Positions 1 to 7,986 of a stretch of DNA of 39,918 nucleotides are shown piece after piece (within the stretch, counting starts at the first letter, position 1; each line of letters opens with the position of its first letter). The notes beneath the pieces were generated by a model, which saw only the letters and a program-made list of their open reading frames with translations, was not told the DNA's origin and ran no database searches. The stretch is from the NCBI GenBank assembly GCA_018110785.1, contig JAGBHD010000051.1, positions 1-39,918 on the forward strand, read 5' to 3'. Made by a program: the position numbers and the translations under genes. This DNA is from Oscillospiraceae bacterium. Its GTDB lineage: Bacteria > Bacillota > Clostridia > Oscillospirales > JAGBHD01.

Positions 1-584
1 CGAACTGTATCATATTTTTTACCGACATTCAGCATAGTTTTAACAAAGTTTTTTCCGTTCTTTCCGAAAACCCAAGCTATGCGAACAATAAAATATTTAT
101 CCAAGTTTTCTCGAACTGCATTCTCGCCCATAAGCTTGCTTTGTCCGTAAACATTAAGAGGCTCAAAATCAGTACAGTCTTCTTCCCAAGGAGTTTCTCC
201 CTGACCGTTGAAAACATAGTCGGTACTGATATACATCATCTTGCAACCGAGCTGTTTTGCTGCAACCGCAAGATTTTCAGTTCCTCCGCAGTTAACCGCA
301 TAAACTGTATCCTTTTTATCCTCATCTTCCGCATCATCAACGGCAGTCCATGCTGCGCAATGAATAATAGCATCGGGAGAAAGAGCTTTAACTGCCTCGT
401 TTACAGCTTCTTTATCAGTAATATTGAGAGAAATATAAGGCGCGCTTTCGGCAAAAGAACCGTCTTTAATTCCGCTGTATTCGGGTGCTAAATCGGTTCC
501 TACCGCCTCAACTCCGCGCTTTATCAATTCATTAACAACATCGTGTCCAAGCTGTCCGCCGACACCGGTAACTAAAACCTTCAT
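1..584 (-). CDS. rfbD: dTDP-4-dehydrorhamnose reductase, partial (C-terminus off the left edge)
   Basis: This gene makes the last enzyme of dTDP-L-rhamnose synthesis, the NADPH-dependent reduction of dTDP-4-dehydro-L-rhamnose in the cytoplasm. I translated it by hand from the ATG at 584. The first ~194 residues start MKVLVTGVGGQLGHDV, a Rossmann GxxGxxG nucleotide-binding loop. They continue with the family's CAAWTAVDDAE segment, STDYVFNG, and the short-chain-dehydrogenase Tyr-x-x-x-Lys pair in YGQSK. The full family length is about 280-300 residues, so roughly the last third is missing beyond base 1. The gene starts directly next to the rfbB stop codon, which implies co-transcription with rfbA and rfbB. 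Function is confident from motifs and context. Confidence 0.93.
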   Translation of the reverse strand, partial: MKVLVTGVGGQLGHDVVNELIKRGVEAVGTDLAPEYSGIKDGSFAESAPYISLNITDKEAVNEAVKALSPDAIIHCAAWTAVDDAEDEDKKDTVYAVNCGGTENLAVAAKQLGCKMMYISTDYVFNGQGETPWEEDCTDFEPLNVYGQSKLMGENAVRENLDKYFIVRIAWVFGKNGKNFVKTMLNVGKKYDTV

Positions 585-1604
585 TTATCTGTTCCCATAC
601 ATCTTTTCATAATAATTCTGATATTCGCCCGAAATAATGGTTTCCCACCACTCGCGGTTATCTAAATACCATTTAATTGTTTTCTTTATACCATCTTTGA
701 ACATAGTTTCAGGAAGCCAACCAAGCTCATTATGAATCTTGGTAGGATCGATAGCATAGCGCATATCGTGTCCCTTTCTGTCTGCAACATAGGTAATAAG
801 GCTTTCGGGCTTTCCAAGCTCTTTACAAATAAGCTTAACTATGTCAATATTCTTCATTTCATTGTGTCCGCCGATGTTATAAACCTCGCCAACTCTACCA
901 TTGTGGATAACAAGGTCTATTGCTTTACAGTGGTCCTCAACATAGAGCCAATCGCGAACATTAAGTCCCTCGCCGTAAACAGGAAGGGGTTTATCTGCTA
1001 AAGCGTTTGCAATCATCAAAGGAATAAGCTTCTCGGGGAAATGATAGGGACCGTAGTTATTAGAGCAACGGCTGATACTAACGGGAAGCCCATAGGTTCT
1101 ATGATATGCCATAACCAAAAGGTCTGCGGCTGCCTTCGAAGAAGAATAAGGCGAAGAGGTATGAATAGGAGTTTCTTCTGTAAAGAAAAGGTCAGGTCTG
1201 TCAAGCGGAAGATCTCCATATACCTCATCGGTAGAAACCTGATGATATCTCTTAATTCCATATTTGCGGCAAGCATCCATCATAACCGCTGTTCCCATAA
1301 TATTTGTTTCAAGGAAAATACCGGGATCTTCGATAGATCTGTCAACATGGCTTTCTGCAGCAAAGTTTACAACCATATCGGGCTTCTCTTCCTCAAAAAG
1401 CTTATAAACCGCTTCTCTATCGCAAATATCCGCTTTAACAAAACGGAAATTAGGATTATCCATAACAGGAGCTAGGGTAGAAAGATTACCTGCATAGGTA
1501 AGCTTGTCCAAGCATATAATGCGATAATCAGGATATTTTTTCAACATATGAAAAACAAAATTGCTTCCGATAAATCCGGCACCGCCGGTAACTATAATAG
1601 TCAT
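585..1604 (-). CDS. rfbB: dTDP-glucose 4,6-dehydratase
   Basis: A 339-residue enzyme that converts dTDP-glucose to dTDP-4-keto-6-deoxyglucose, the second step of dTDP-rhamnose synthesis. The N-terminal NAD-binding loop is TGGAGFIG (residues 6-13). The Asp/Glu pair of the active site lies in STDEVYG (D126, E127), and the Tyr-x-x-x-Lys catalytic pair is Y153/K157 in SPYSSSKAAA. Family features such as AAESHVDRSI and the substrate-binding segment around RCSNNYGPYHFPEKLIP are present. Length is normal for the family. It lies 21 bp downstream of rfbA and abuts rfbD, the usual arrangement of a rhamnose operon. Confidence 0.97.
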   Translation of the reverse strand: MTIIVTGGAGFIGSNFVFHMLKKYPDYRIICLDKLTYAGNLSTLAPVMDNPNFRFVKADICDREAVYKLFEEEKPDMVVNFAAESHVDRSIEDPGIFLETNIMGTAVMMDACRKYGIKRYHQVSTDEVYGDLPLDRPDLFFTEETPIHTSSPYSSSKAAADLLVMAYHRTYGLPVSISRCSNNYGPYHFPEKLIPLMIANALADKPLPVYGEGLNVRDWLYVEDHCKAIDLVIHNGRVGEVYNIGGHNEMKNIDIVKLICKELGKPESLITYVADRKGHDMRYAIDPTKIHNELGWLPETMFKDGIKKTIKWYLDNREWWETIISGEYQNYYEKMYGNR

Positions 1605-1625
1605 AATATTTATTCCCCTTTTATT

Positions 1626-2519
1626 TTAAATAATGTCTATATATTTTCCGTCTAAAACATCTCTTAAATACTGACCATACTGGTTTTTCTTTAAAATCTC
1701 ATATTCGGCTTCGAGCGCTTCTCTTGTTATCCAACCGTTTAAATAAGCTATCTCTTCCAAACAAGCTATTTTTCTGTGCTGATGGGTTTCAACTGTTTTA
1801 ACAAAGTTTGTCGCATCAACCAAGCTCTCATGAGTTCCTGTATCAAGCCATGTAAAGCCTTGTCCTAAAAGCTCAACATTAAGTTCGCCTTTTTCAAGAT
1901 AAATGCGGTTTAAATCGGTAATCTCAAGCTCACCTCGCGGAGAGGGTTTAAGATTTTTTGCAAATTCCACAACTCGGTTATCATAGAAATAAAGACCTGT
2001 AACACAATAGTTACTACGCGGTTTTTCGGGCTTTTCTTCTATCGAAACTGCACGTCCGTTTTTATCAAACTCAACGATACCGAATCTCTCGGGATCATCA
2101 ACATAATATCCGAAAACGGTTGCGCCCTTTCCGCTTTTAGCATTCTCAACCGCTGCTTTTAAGCGCTTTTTAAGTCCGTGTCCCGCGAATATATTATCCC
2201 CCAATACCATAGCAACCGTATCATCGCCGATAAAATCAGCTCCTATAATAAACGCCTGAGCAAGACCATCAGGAGAAGGCTGAACAGCATATTGCAGATT
2301 AACGCCGAACTGAGAGCCATCGCCCAAAAGCGATTCAAATCGAGGGGTATCCTGAGGGGTTGAAATAATTAAGATATCTCTTATGCCCGCATTCATCAAA
2401 ACCGACATAGGATAATAGATCATCGGTTTATCATAGATAGGCAAAAGCTGCTTTGATGTAACCTCTGTTAATGGATAAAGTCTTGTTCCTGATCCTCCGG
2501 CTAAAATAATGCCTTTCAT
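1626..2519 (-). CDS. rfbA: glucose-1-phosphate thymidylyltransferase
   Basis: A 297-residue enzyme that joins glucose-1-phosphate and dTTP to give dTDP-glucose, the first and feedback-regulated step of dTDP-rhamnose synthesis. The nucleotidyltransferase signature [11 protein letters not shown] is at residues 8-18, followed by [15 protein letters not shown]. The metal-binding Asp is in the VLGDNIF segment, and EEKPEKPRS and [10 protein letters not shown] are typical RmlA blocks. Length is full. It is the first gene of the operon, with a GGAGAGG-type ribosome site before the ATG and a consensus promoter about 200 nt upstream. rfbC, the 3,5-epimerase, is not seen in this window and may lie past the left edge. 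Confidence 0.97.
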   Translation of the reverse strand: MKGIILAGGSGTRLYPLTEVTSKQLLPIYDKPMIYYPMSVLMNAGIRDILIISTPQDTPRFESLLGDGSQFGVNLQYAVQPSPDGLAQAFIIGADFIGDDTVAMVLGDNIFAGHGLKKRLKAAVENAKSGKGATVFGYYVDDPERFGIVEFDKNGRAVSIEEKPEKPRSNYCVTGLYFYDNRVVEFAKNLKPSPRGELEITDLNRIYLEKGELNVELLGQGFTWLDTGTHESLVDATNFVKTVETHQHRKIACLEEIAYLNGWITREALEAEYEILKKNQYGQYLRDVLDGKYIDII

Positions 2520-2583
2520 TAGAACCTCTCCTTTTTAAGTTAAAGATTTCCAAATTTGAAGCGAAACATAAAAAAAATACATC

Positions 2584-2689
2584 ATCTTTTCTGCGCAAAA
2601 CCTTCCGGCAATATTAATTCCGGAAGCTATCTCACCACACGACAGATAATGCACCTCCGATTTCGCACCAAGCTCTATGCAGAAAAGAT
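2584..2689 (-). ncRNA. candidate structured leader RNA of the rfb operon
   Basis: The 5' untranslated region between the rfb promoter and rfbA is about 200 nt and holds nested inverted repeats. An outer 11-bp perfect stem (2679-2689 with 2584-2594, ATCTTTTCTGC against GCAGAAAAGAT) encloses two clear hairpins. One is CTTCCGG...CCGGAAG (about 2602-2625, 12-nt loop) and one is TATCT...AGATA (about 2628-2650). A third, weaker element lies in 2651-2670. A run of eight T on the minus strand (about 2570-2577) follows the outer stem by a few bases. The layout is that of a multi-branch regulatory leader or attenuator. I do not recognise a known riboswitch class, so the function is inference. Confidence 0.4.
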
Positions 2690-2730
2690 AAAAATCTTAC
2701 CCGCAAAAAGCATATATACTCTTAGTAAGG

Positions 2731-2759
2731 ATTATACTATATTCATCGCATTTTGTCAA
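2731..2759 (-). promoter_or_regulatory. sigma-A promoter of the rfbABD operon
   Basis: Read on the minus strand, a perfect -35 TTGACA (2754-2759) is separated by exactly 17 bp from a perfect -10 TATAAT (2731-2736). Transcription should begin near 2724 and run left through the structured leader into rfbA. Both hexamers match the consensus, so this should be a strong, mainly vegetative promoter unless the leader attenuates it. Confidence 0.88.
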
Positions 2760-2784
2760 CTATTACAAGGTAATTGAAACGCAC

Positions 2785-2823
2785 AAAAAAGAACCTCTCT
2801 CGCTTGAAAGAAGTTCTTTTTTT
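2785..2823 (-). terminator. terminator after the LCP gene
   Basis: GAAC and GTTC arms flanked by A-rich and T-rich runs form an imperfect hairpin with a GCTT-type loop. There are A/T tracts on both sides, so it could end transcripts in either direction. It lies just past the LCP stop codon at 2861 and just upstream of the rfb promoter, separating the two minus-strand operons. Confidence 0.7.
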
Positions 2824-2860
2824 CTTGTTATTTTATCATTGGTTATTCGCTCTTTTGGCT

Positions 2861-4006
2861 CTAATTATCAGAGGTTTTCGATGAGGTATCCTCCAAAGGC
2901 TTTGAAGACTCTTCTGTTTTCGATGAGGAAGATGAAACAGGAGGCCTATAGGTTGAGCCTGCAGATGCTATTATCGCTTGACTTATCTCTTTAACATTAT
3001 CGGGAACTACATAATCTGTATCTCCGAACGCCTCTACATGAAGCCTTCTGACGCCCTCTTCCAAAGTATCGGGAATAACATAGGATATTCCGTTTATTGT
3101 CTTTGTGAATTTATCATAGGGCCAACCTATGCTTTCGGTAATATTAAAGCTTGTAAGAACAGGTATCATCGAAACAAAGTCCGACATTTTAAGATTTGTT
3201 GAAATCATCGGGAGCATTTTATCGATAAATGAGTTTATTTCAAGAAGTGATTTCGTCTTTAATTTATCAACTATCGCCGTAAGAACATCTCTTATTCTCT
3301 CTGTGCGCTTATAATCTCCGCCTGCAGTATATCTGATACGTGCATAAGCCAATGCCTGAACGCCATCAAGGGTATGCGTTCCGGCCACGGTTATCTGCTT
3401 AGAACTTTTTCCAAAAAGCGAGTTTAATTCTTTAATATAGCCGTTCATATGATAAACCTCTTCCGATGTTATCGGAATTGAAACGCCACCTACAGCATCA
3501 ACTGCCTCAATTACCGATTCGAAGTTTACCGTAACAAACTCTGTAATATTAAGATCGAGATTTTCATTAAGCATCTTCAAGGTAGCCTGAGCCGCTCCGT
3601 AAGAATAAGCGTGGGTAGCTTTATCAAGACCATGGCCTTCAATTCGCAAGTATGAATCTCGGTAAACACTTATAAGCTTTACCTCATTGGTATCATTATT
3701 GATACTGGCAATTATCATATTATCGCTTCTATTTCCCGTTCCATAACTGTCTCCTCTGGTATCAAGGCCCAAAATAGCTATGTTTCTATACCCCGTAAGC
3801 ACTTCGTTTTCCGAAACACTCAAAGAGCTGGTATCAATCTCAACCTGATCGAGCTTATCCACCTTTCCTTTTGCAAAAAGATAGACAGCAGAGCCTACTA
3901 TTGTAAGAAGCGCTAAAAGCACCGCTACAATAATTATAGCAATCTTTGTCGATTTCTTTTTTATCCATGGATGGGGTTTAACCCCATCTTGAAGCTTTTT
4001 CTTCAT
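2861..4006 (-). CDS. LytR-CpsA-Psr (LCP) family cell-wall polymer ligase
   Basis: LCP enzymes move lipid-linked wall polymers (teichoic acid, capsule or rhamnose polysaccharide) onto peptidoglycan at the outer membrane face. The 381-residue product has a basic cytoplasmic N-terminus and one membrane segment (about residues 24-46). The LCP domain shows NIAILGLDTRG, the conserved Arg/Asp block RSDNMIIASI, ISVYRDSYL, and the AVGGVSIPI stretch. The tail is Ser/Thr/Lys-rich. An upstream in-frame start at 4024 is possible, but GGAGG lies 9 nt before the ATG at 4006, so I choose 4006. It follows the carboxyltransferase genes after 34 bp and probably shares their transcript. Its natural partner may be the adjacent rhamnose operon. 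Confidence 0.9.
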   Translation of the reverse strand: MKKKLQDGVKPHPWIKKKSTKIAIIIVAVLLALLTIVGSAVYLFAKGKVDKLDQVEIDTSSLSVSENEVLTGYRNIAILGLDTRGDSYGTGNRSDNMIIASINNDTNEVKLISVYRDSYLRIEGHGLDKATHAYSYGAAQATLKMLNENLDLNITEFVTVNFESVIEAVDAVGGVSIPITSEEVYHMNGYIKELNSLFGKSSKQITVAGTHTLDGVQALAYARIRYTAGGDYKRTERIRDVLTAIVDKLKTKSLLEINSFIDKMLPMISTNLKMSDFVSMIPVLTSFNITESIGWPYDKFTKTINGISYVIPDTLEEGVRRLHVEAFGDTDYVVPDNVKEISQAIIASAGSTYRPPVSSSSSKTEESSKPLEDTSSKTSDN

Positions 4007-4040
4007 AATCTTGTTCCTCCACATAGTTTAAAATAATGCC

Positions 4041-5438
4041 TTAAAGCGGCATAACCTTATTTTCCTTGTCGCTGTGAGCTGTGTCAAGACCAACCTTTTC
4101 AGCGGCTCTTTTTTCAAAGAATTTAACCGCAACCTCGTTAAACTGAGCATAAGAAAGAACATCCTCTTCCTTTTCGGTATATTTACCGGCTTCAGCTTTA
4201 AAACGCTCGAGCTCAGGCTCAATCAAATCCGCAGGACGACAATCAATAGGCTCTTCGTCGCCTATAATCTTTTTGCGAAATTCTTCATCTATCTGAACAG
4301 GAGTTTTTCCGTATTCTCCGCGAACAAGACCTTTAAATTCATGTGTTACCATCTTGTAGCGTTCGCCCAAAATAACATTATAAACCGCTTGAGTTCCAAC
4401 TATCTGAGAAGACGGGGTTACCAAAGGCGGATATCCCGCATCTGCACGAACTCTCGGAACCTCATTTAACACATCATCTAAAAGGTCAGACTTTCCAGCC
4501 TGCTTTAATTGGCTTATAAGATTAGAAAGCATTCCTCCGGGAACCTGATATAAAAGAGTATTGGCGTTAACGCCCATCACCTTAGGATCTAAAAGTCCCT
4601 TTTCGAGGTATTTCTTATTAAGCTCAGCGGCATATTCGCGAATTACATTAAGCTTGGAAAGATCAAGACCTGTATCATATTCTGTTCCCTGCAAAGCCGC
4701 AACGATAGACTCTGTAGGTGCATGGCTCGTTCCAAGCGCCATGGGAGAAATTGCGGTATCAACAACATCTGCGCCCGCTTCAATAGCTTTCATTAAGGTC
4801 ATCGAAGCCAATCCGCTTGTATAATGGGAATGAACCTGAATCGGAATTTTAACAGTTTCTTTCAATGCCTTAACCAAATCATAAGCATCATAAGGCTTTA
4901 AAAGACCTGCCATATCCTTAATGCATATAGAATCTGCGCCCTCATTTTCGAGCTGCTTAGCATAGTTTGTATAGTATTCTAAGGTGAAAACCTCTCCCGT
5001 TGTATAGGAAAGACAAGCCTGTAAATGAGCGCCTACCTTCTTAGTTGCCGAGATAGCTGTTTTCAGATTGCGGATATCGTTTAGCGCATCAAATACGCGC
5101 AAAATGTCAATACCATTATCAACCGATTTTTTAACAAAATACTCAACAACATCATCTGCATAATGGCGATATCCAAGCATATTCTGTCCGCGGAAAAGCA
5201 TCTGAAGCTTGGTATTAGGCATATTTTCTCTGATAATTCTGAGTCTTTCCCAAGGGTCTTCATTCAAAAAGCGCAAACAAGAATCGAAGGTTGCGCCGCC
5301 CCAAACCTCTGCCGAATGGTATCCAACCTCGTCCATACTTTTCAGAACAGGAAGAATATCCTCCATCGGCATTCTGGTAGCAATCAAAGACTGATTAGCA
5401 TCTCTGATTAAAGTTTCCGTAATTTTAACCTTTGCCAT
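4041..5438 (-). CDS. oxaloacetate decarboxylase alpha / transcarboxylase 5S-type carboxyltransferase subunit
   Basis: This subunit moves CO2 between oxaloacetate/pyruvate and the biotin carrier. The 465 residues show the HMG-CoA-lyase-like TIM barrel with metal ligands D13 (LIRDANQS), H203 and H205 (VHSHYTSG), the carboxylated-lysine site K174 in ICIKDMAGLL, and the family's RGQNMLGYRHYADDVV block. The C-terminal conserved carboxylase region is present, but the fused biotinyl domain of classical OadA is missing. That domain is supplied by the separate gene just upstream, as in Propionibacterium transcarboxylase 5S. AAGGAG precedes the ATG. The direction of the reaction in this host is not visible from sequence. 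Confidence 0.92.
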   Translation of the reverse strand: MAKVKITETLIRDANQSLIATRMPMEDILPVLKSMDEVGYHSAEVWGGATFDSCLRFLNEDPWERLRIIRENMPNTKLQMLFRGQNMLGYRHYADDVVEYFVKKSVDNGIDILRVFDALNDIRNLKTAISATKKVGAHLQACLSYTTGEVFTLEYYTNYAKQLENEGADSICIKDMAGLLKPYDAYDLVKALKETVKIPIQVHSHYTSGLASMTLMKAIEAGADVVDTAISPMALGTSHAPTESIVAALQGTEYDTGLDLSKLNVIREYAAELNKKYLEKGLLDPKVMGVNANTLLYQVPGGMLSNLISQLKQAGKSDLLDDVLNEVPRVRADAGYPPLVTPSSQIVGTQAVYNVILGERYKMVTHEFKGLVRGEYGKTPVQIDEEFRKKIIGDEEPIDCRPADLIEPELERFKAEAGKYTEKEEDVLSYAQFNEVAVKFFEKRAAEKVGLDTAHSDKENKVMPL

Positions 5439-5461
5439 TTCTATAAGGCTCCTTTCAGAAT

Positions 5462-5863
5462 TTAAGCAAGCGTTACGAGAACAGCATCAGCGTTCACAAC
5501 ATCGCCTTTTTTTACCTCAACAGAGGCAACTACGCCATCCTCAGGAGCGGGAATATCGTTTTCCATCTTCATAGACTCCAAAATAACAACAGCATCACCT
5601 TTTTTAACCGAATCGCCGGGGTTAACCTTAACAGCAAGAATAGTTCCGTTCATAGGGGCTAAAACGCTGATAGAGCCTTTAGTTCCGGCAGGAGCAGGTG
5701 CAGGAGCTGCTTCGGGAGCGGGAGCCGGTGCTGCTGCAGGTGCAGGAGCAGGAACCGACGCGGGTGTTGCTACAGACGCTGCGGGAGCCGAAGCTGCAAC
5801 GCCGCTTTCTTCGATTTCAACTTCATAGGTAATTCCGTTTACCGTAACATTATATTTCTTCAT
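5462..5863 (-). CDS. biotin carboxyl carrier protein (1.3S / GcdC-MmdC type)
   Basis: A 133-residue carrier that shuttles carboxybiotin between the two flanking carboxyltransferases. The N-terminal ~20 residues (MKKYNVTVNGITYEVEIEE) are typical of decarboxylase gamma/1.3S subunits. A flexible Ala/Pro linker covers about residues 22-60, and the last ~70 residues are a biotinyl domain with the attachment lysine K99 in ESMKMENDI. The gene sits between the 12S-like and 5S-like genes with AAAGGAG before its ATG. The linker is encoded by GC-rich repeats that could vary in length by slippage. Confidence 0.95.
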   Translation of the reverse strand: MKKYNVTVNGITYEVEIEESGVAASAPAASVATPASVPAPAPAAAPAPAPEAAPAPAPAGTKGSISVLAPMNGTILAVKVNPGDSVKKGDAVVILESMKMENDIPAPEDGVVASVEVKKGDVVNADAVLVTLA

Positions 5864-5881
5864 CTCAATAATCTCCTTTAA

Positions 5882-7114
5882 TTATATAGAATGCTTCTTG
5901 GGAAGCGTTGTTTCTTTTTTAGCCGCGAGAACTTCGAGGTAATCCGCAAGCTTCATTTTCAAAGAAGCGGCATCGGTAACAAAAGAAATAAGTCCGTTTT
6001 CACACATTTTCTCAGCAGAAGCATATTCTGCGATATATTTCTCTGTAGCCGCCCGCAAAGCCTCATCCTCGCTATCTCCTTCCAACTCATCAGAGTAGAT
6101 AAGATAAGCTGCCGCTTCAGGCTTAGCCGCGCTGATAACTGCAGAAGAAAGAGCGATAGTAAAATCAGAGCCCGAAAGAACATATCCCGAAAGAACAGAG
6201 CCATAAGCCTTATCTAAAACTACGCTTACAGAAGGGCAGGTTGCCGAAGATATTGTTTTATAAAGGTCTGCATAAATCTGCATATTATCTTCCTCTGCTA
6301 ATGCTTCGGAAACTAAGGTTACTATAGGTAGAGAATAAGCATCAGCAAGACGAATCAAACGACTGTAAATATTAGCCGCTTTTGCGCTGATATCTCCAAA
6401 AAGCCCCAAAAGCATAGCGGGGGTTCCCTTTATCGTACAAAAATCAGCCGAAACGCCGCAGTCAGCATAAAGCGGAGTACTGCTGAACTCATCTGCTATT
6501 AAGGACATATAATCTGCCGCATTATCGGTTGCGGAAAAAGCCTTATCTGTCCATTCAAAAATATCCCCGTCAGAAAGATTATTACTGGGAAGCTTATCTA
6601 AAATACTTCTGACAGTTTCTATCGCTTCCTCTTCGGTTTCAGCCTTATACGAAACCTCTTTCTCATAAAGATCAGAGCCTTTAACCGCTACAACCAAATC
6701 AGCGGAGAAAGCCGCAATTGCCATACTGCCCATACAGCTACCTGAAACTAAAGCAATCTGCGGTATAACACCCGAAAGGCTTCCTATCTTTTTATAAATT
6801 TCTGCCATAGCTCTGAGCGATTCTTCGGTTTCTTCTACCTTAGCGCCAAAGCTATCATAAATTCCAACAACAGGATCTCCTGTTTTATAGGCTAAATCAT
6901 AAAGGGCTTTTATTTTTTCATAGCTACCCTTTCCGATAGCACCATTTTGGTTTTCTGCGTTCTGAGAGAAAGCATAAACTGTTTTTCCGAGAACAGTTCC
7001 CTTTCCGACAATAACCGACGATTTAGCGCTTAAAAAAAGCTCTGTAAAACTATTTTCATCAAAAAGCGCTGTAAGTCGCTGTGCCGCGGAAAGCGTTTTC
7101 TTTTCCGTATTCAT
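5882..7114 (-). CDS. divergent carboxyl transferase (MmdA / transcarboxylase 12S-like)
   Basis: Predicted acyl-CoA carboxyltransferase with the double crotonase fold. It has 410 residues against the usual ~510-525 for MmdA or 12S. Recognisable blocks in the first half are SGVIPQIALVSGSCMGSMA, matching the SGVIPQI...GPCAGG oxyanion region. In the second half there are IKGTPAMLLGLFGDISAKAA and LADAYSLPIVTLVSEA, where typical members have a D-x-PGF segment. The last ~100 residues carry the AAKPEAAAYLIY stretch, matching the family's GPEGA region. Several usually invariant Gly and Pro are replaced, so activity or substrate may differ from methylmalonyl-CoA. It is the first gene of the four-gene operon. 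The ATG follows GGGGAG. Confidence 0.72.
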   Translation of the reverse strand: MNTEKKTLSAAQRLTALFDENSFTELFLSAKSSVIVGKGTVLGKTVYAFSQNAENQNGAIGKGSYEKIKALYDLAYKTGDPVVGIYDSFGAKVEETEESLRAMAEIYKKIGSLSGVIPQIALVSGSCMGSMAIAAFSADLVVAVKGSDLYEKEVSYKAETEEEAIETVRSILDKLPSNNLSDGDIFEWTDKAFSATDNAADYMSLIADEFSSTPLYADCGVSADFCTIKGTPAMLLGLFGDISAKAANIYSRLIRLADAYSLPIVTLVSEALAEEDNMQIYADLYKTISSATCPSVSVVLDKAYGSVLSGYVLSGSDFTIALSSAVISAAKPEAAAYLIYSDELEGDSEDEALRAATEKYIAEYASAEKMCENGLISFVTDAASLKMKLADYLEVLAAKKETTLPKKHSI

Positions 7115-7198
7115 TAAGATTTAACTCCCCTTCTGACCTTAAAAGGTCTTTTTATTAAACGAGGCAGTTTTGCTACCTCTCAAAAATATCCAATTTAT

Positions 7199-7227
7199 AT
7201 TATACACATTCTTTTCGTCAATAGCAA
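7199..7227 (-). promoter_or_regulatory. promoter of the carboxyltransferase operon
   Basis: On the minus strand a perfect -10 TATAAT (7199-7204) lies 17 bp from a partial -35 TTGCTA (7222-7227). A better-looking TTGACG (7216-7221) is present but only 11 bp from that -10. With TTGACG a slightly shifted TATAAA would give 16 bp. The transcript start should be near 7193, giving a leader of ~80 nt that contains a GAGG...CCTC hairpin. Confidence 0.65.
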
Positions 7228-7228
7228 G

Positions 7229-7258
7229 AGCCGCGCAGCATTTTTTTGCTGCGCGGCT
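7229..7258 (-). terminator. GC-rich palindrome, probable terminator of the small membrane-protein gene
   Basis: AGCCGCGCAGCA (7229-7240) pairs perfectly with TGCTGCGCGGCT (7247-7258) around a six-base T loop (A loop on the minus strand). It lies 14 bp past the stop codon of the gene ending at 7273 and directly beside the -35 of the next promoter. No U-tract follows on either strand, so it may be a weak terminator or a transcript-stabilising or insulating hairpin. Confidence 0.55.
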
Positions 7259-7272
7259 TAAAATTTCATAAA

Positions 7273-7854
7273 TTATTCAACAATTTCAACATTTCCACCG
7301 AAAGCAAGGACAGGCGTTGCATTTTTGTCAACAAAACCTGAAAAAACAATTTCAACCTCGGTACTCTCATTCACCTTATCAAAAGCTACCAGTTCTCCGC
7401 CCTTATATATTCTGGTTTCGGAATTTACAATAACCTCTGCCTCAGAATAATCCATATATGCGGTTTTTTCTCCGATAACTGTCCATGTTCTGCTTTTCCC
7501 GTCTGCGCTTACTACTATAGAAAATATTCTTCCCCGTATAGATACTCTGTTGGATTCGTATTCTAAAATCAGCGCCTCAAGCTCATCAATGTAAAGGCCT
7601 TCATAGCTTAAGCCATATTCCGATGCTTTATTTTGAAGCCTTTTAAGCTCGTTATCAGCTTCTATTGCTTGTTTCTTGTTTTCAATTTCTGTTTCAAGCT
7701 CCTTTTTGGAAAGCCCACTGGGAGAAATTCCGTAAAGCGCTGCCTCCTCTGAGAGCGAATTATAATCTTTAATATAAACCGCGCCGTAAAGCCCGCCTGC
7801 AAAAAGCGCCAGCAAAACCGCTAAGCTTATAATTATTTTATAGCGAACATCCAT
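7273..7854 (-). CDS. membrane-anchored protein of unknown function with a duplicated helical motif
   Basis: I do not recognise this gene. The 193-residue product has a short basic N-terminus and one membrane segment (about residues 7-28). Next come two copies of a ~20-residue motif, A-x-x-YG-(I/L)-S-x-x-GL-x-x-x-ELE-x-x-I, at about 38-57 and 77-97, joined by a charged helix. The C-terminal region (about 104-193) is beta-rich and resembles a small OB-like barrel by pattern only. The protein is probably exposed outside the cell. A longer reading frame opens at 7905, but GGGAGGAG precedes the ATG at 7854 and a good promoter overlaps the extra codons, so the start is 7854. Confidence 0.75.
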   Translation of the reverse strand: MDVRYKIIISLAVLLALFAGGLYGAVYIKDYNSLSEEAALYGISPSGLSKKELETEIENKKQAIEADNELKRLQNKASEYGLSYEGLYIDELEALILEYESNRVSIRGRIFSIVVSADGKSRTWTVIGEKTAYMDYSEAEVIVNSETRIYKGGELVAFDKVNESTEVEIVFSGFVDKNATPVLAFGGNVEIVE

Positions 7855-7876
7855 TTTTTCTCCTCCCGTCTTTGTT

Positions 7877-7905
7877 ATTTTACCACGCATTGGCTTTCTT
7901 TTCAA
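7877..7905 (-). promoter_or_regulatory. promoter of the 193-residue membrane-protein gene
   Basis: Minus-strand -35 TTGAAA (7900-7905), 17-bp spacer, -10 TAAAAT (7877-7882) preceded by TGG, i.e. an extended -10. It points left into the ATG at 7854, 23 bp away. It overlaps the longer possible reading frame and so fixes the start codon. Confidence 0.7.
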
Positions 7906-7922
7906 GTTTTTCGATATTACTC

Positions 7923-7951
7923 TTTTAAATTCTTTATATATATGTTAAAAT
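7923..7951 (+). promoter_or_regulatory. weak promoter of the yfhO pair
   Basis: Plus-strand TAAAAT (7946-7951) with an upstream TG (extended -10) and only a poor -35 (TTTTAA, 7923-7928) at 17 bp. AGGAGG follows just before the ATG at 7987. The location between divergent genes supports it, but the hexamers alone are weak. Confidence 0.45.
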
Positions 7952-7986
7952 GTTTATTATAAACCCAAATAAAAGGAGGATTTTTT

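Noticed and set aside
1-584. Plus-strand gene at 141-491
   Set aside because: It is antisense to rfbD, which has clear motifs, and its protein has no recognisable features.
4028-5411. Long reading frames in other frames over oadA
   Set aside because: They lie opposite or out of frame to a gene with full motif support and lack ribosome sites.
7229-7258. GC-rich palindrome as a member of the 38.5-kb palindrome family
   Set aside because: Its stem is 12 bp, the loop is a six-base T tract, it is single, and it has no TAAATT spacer. It is better read as the end of the 193-residue gene.
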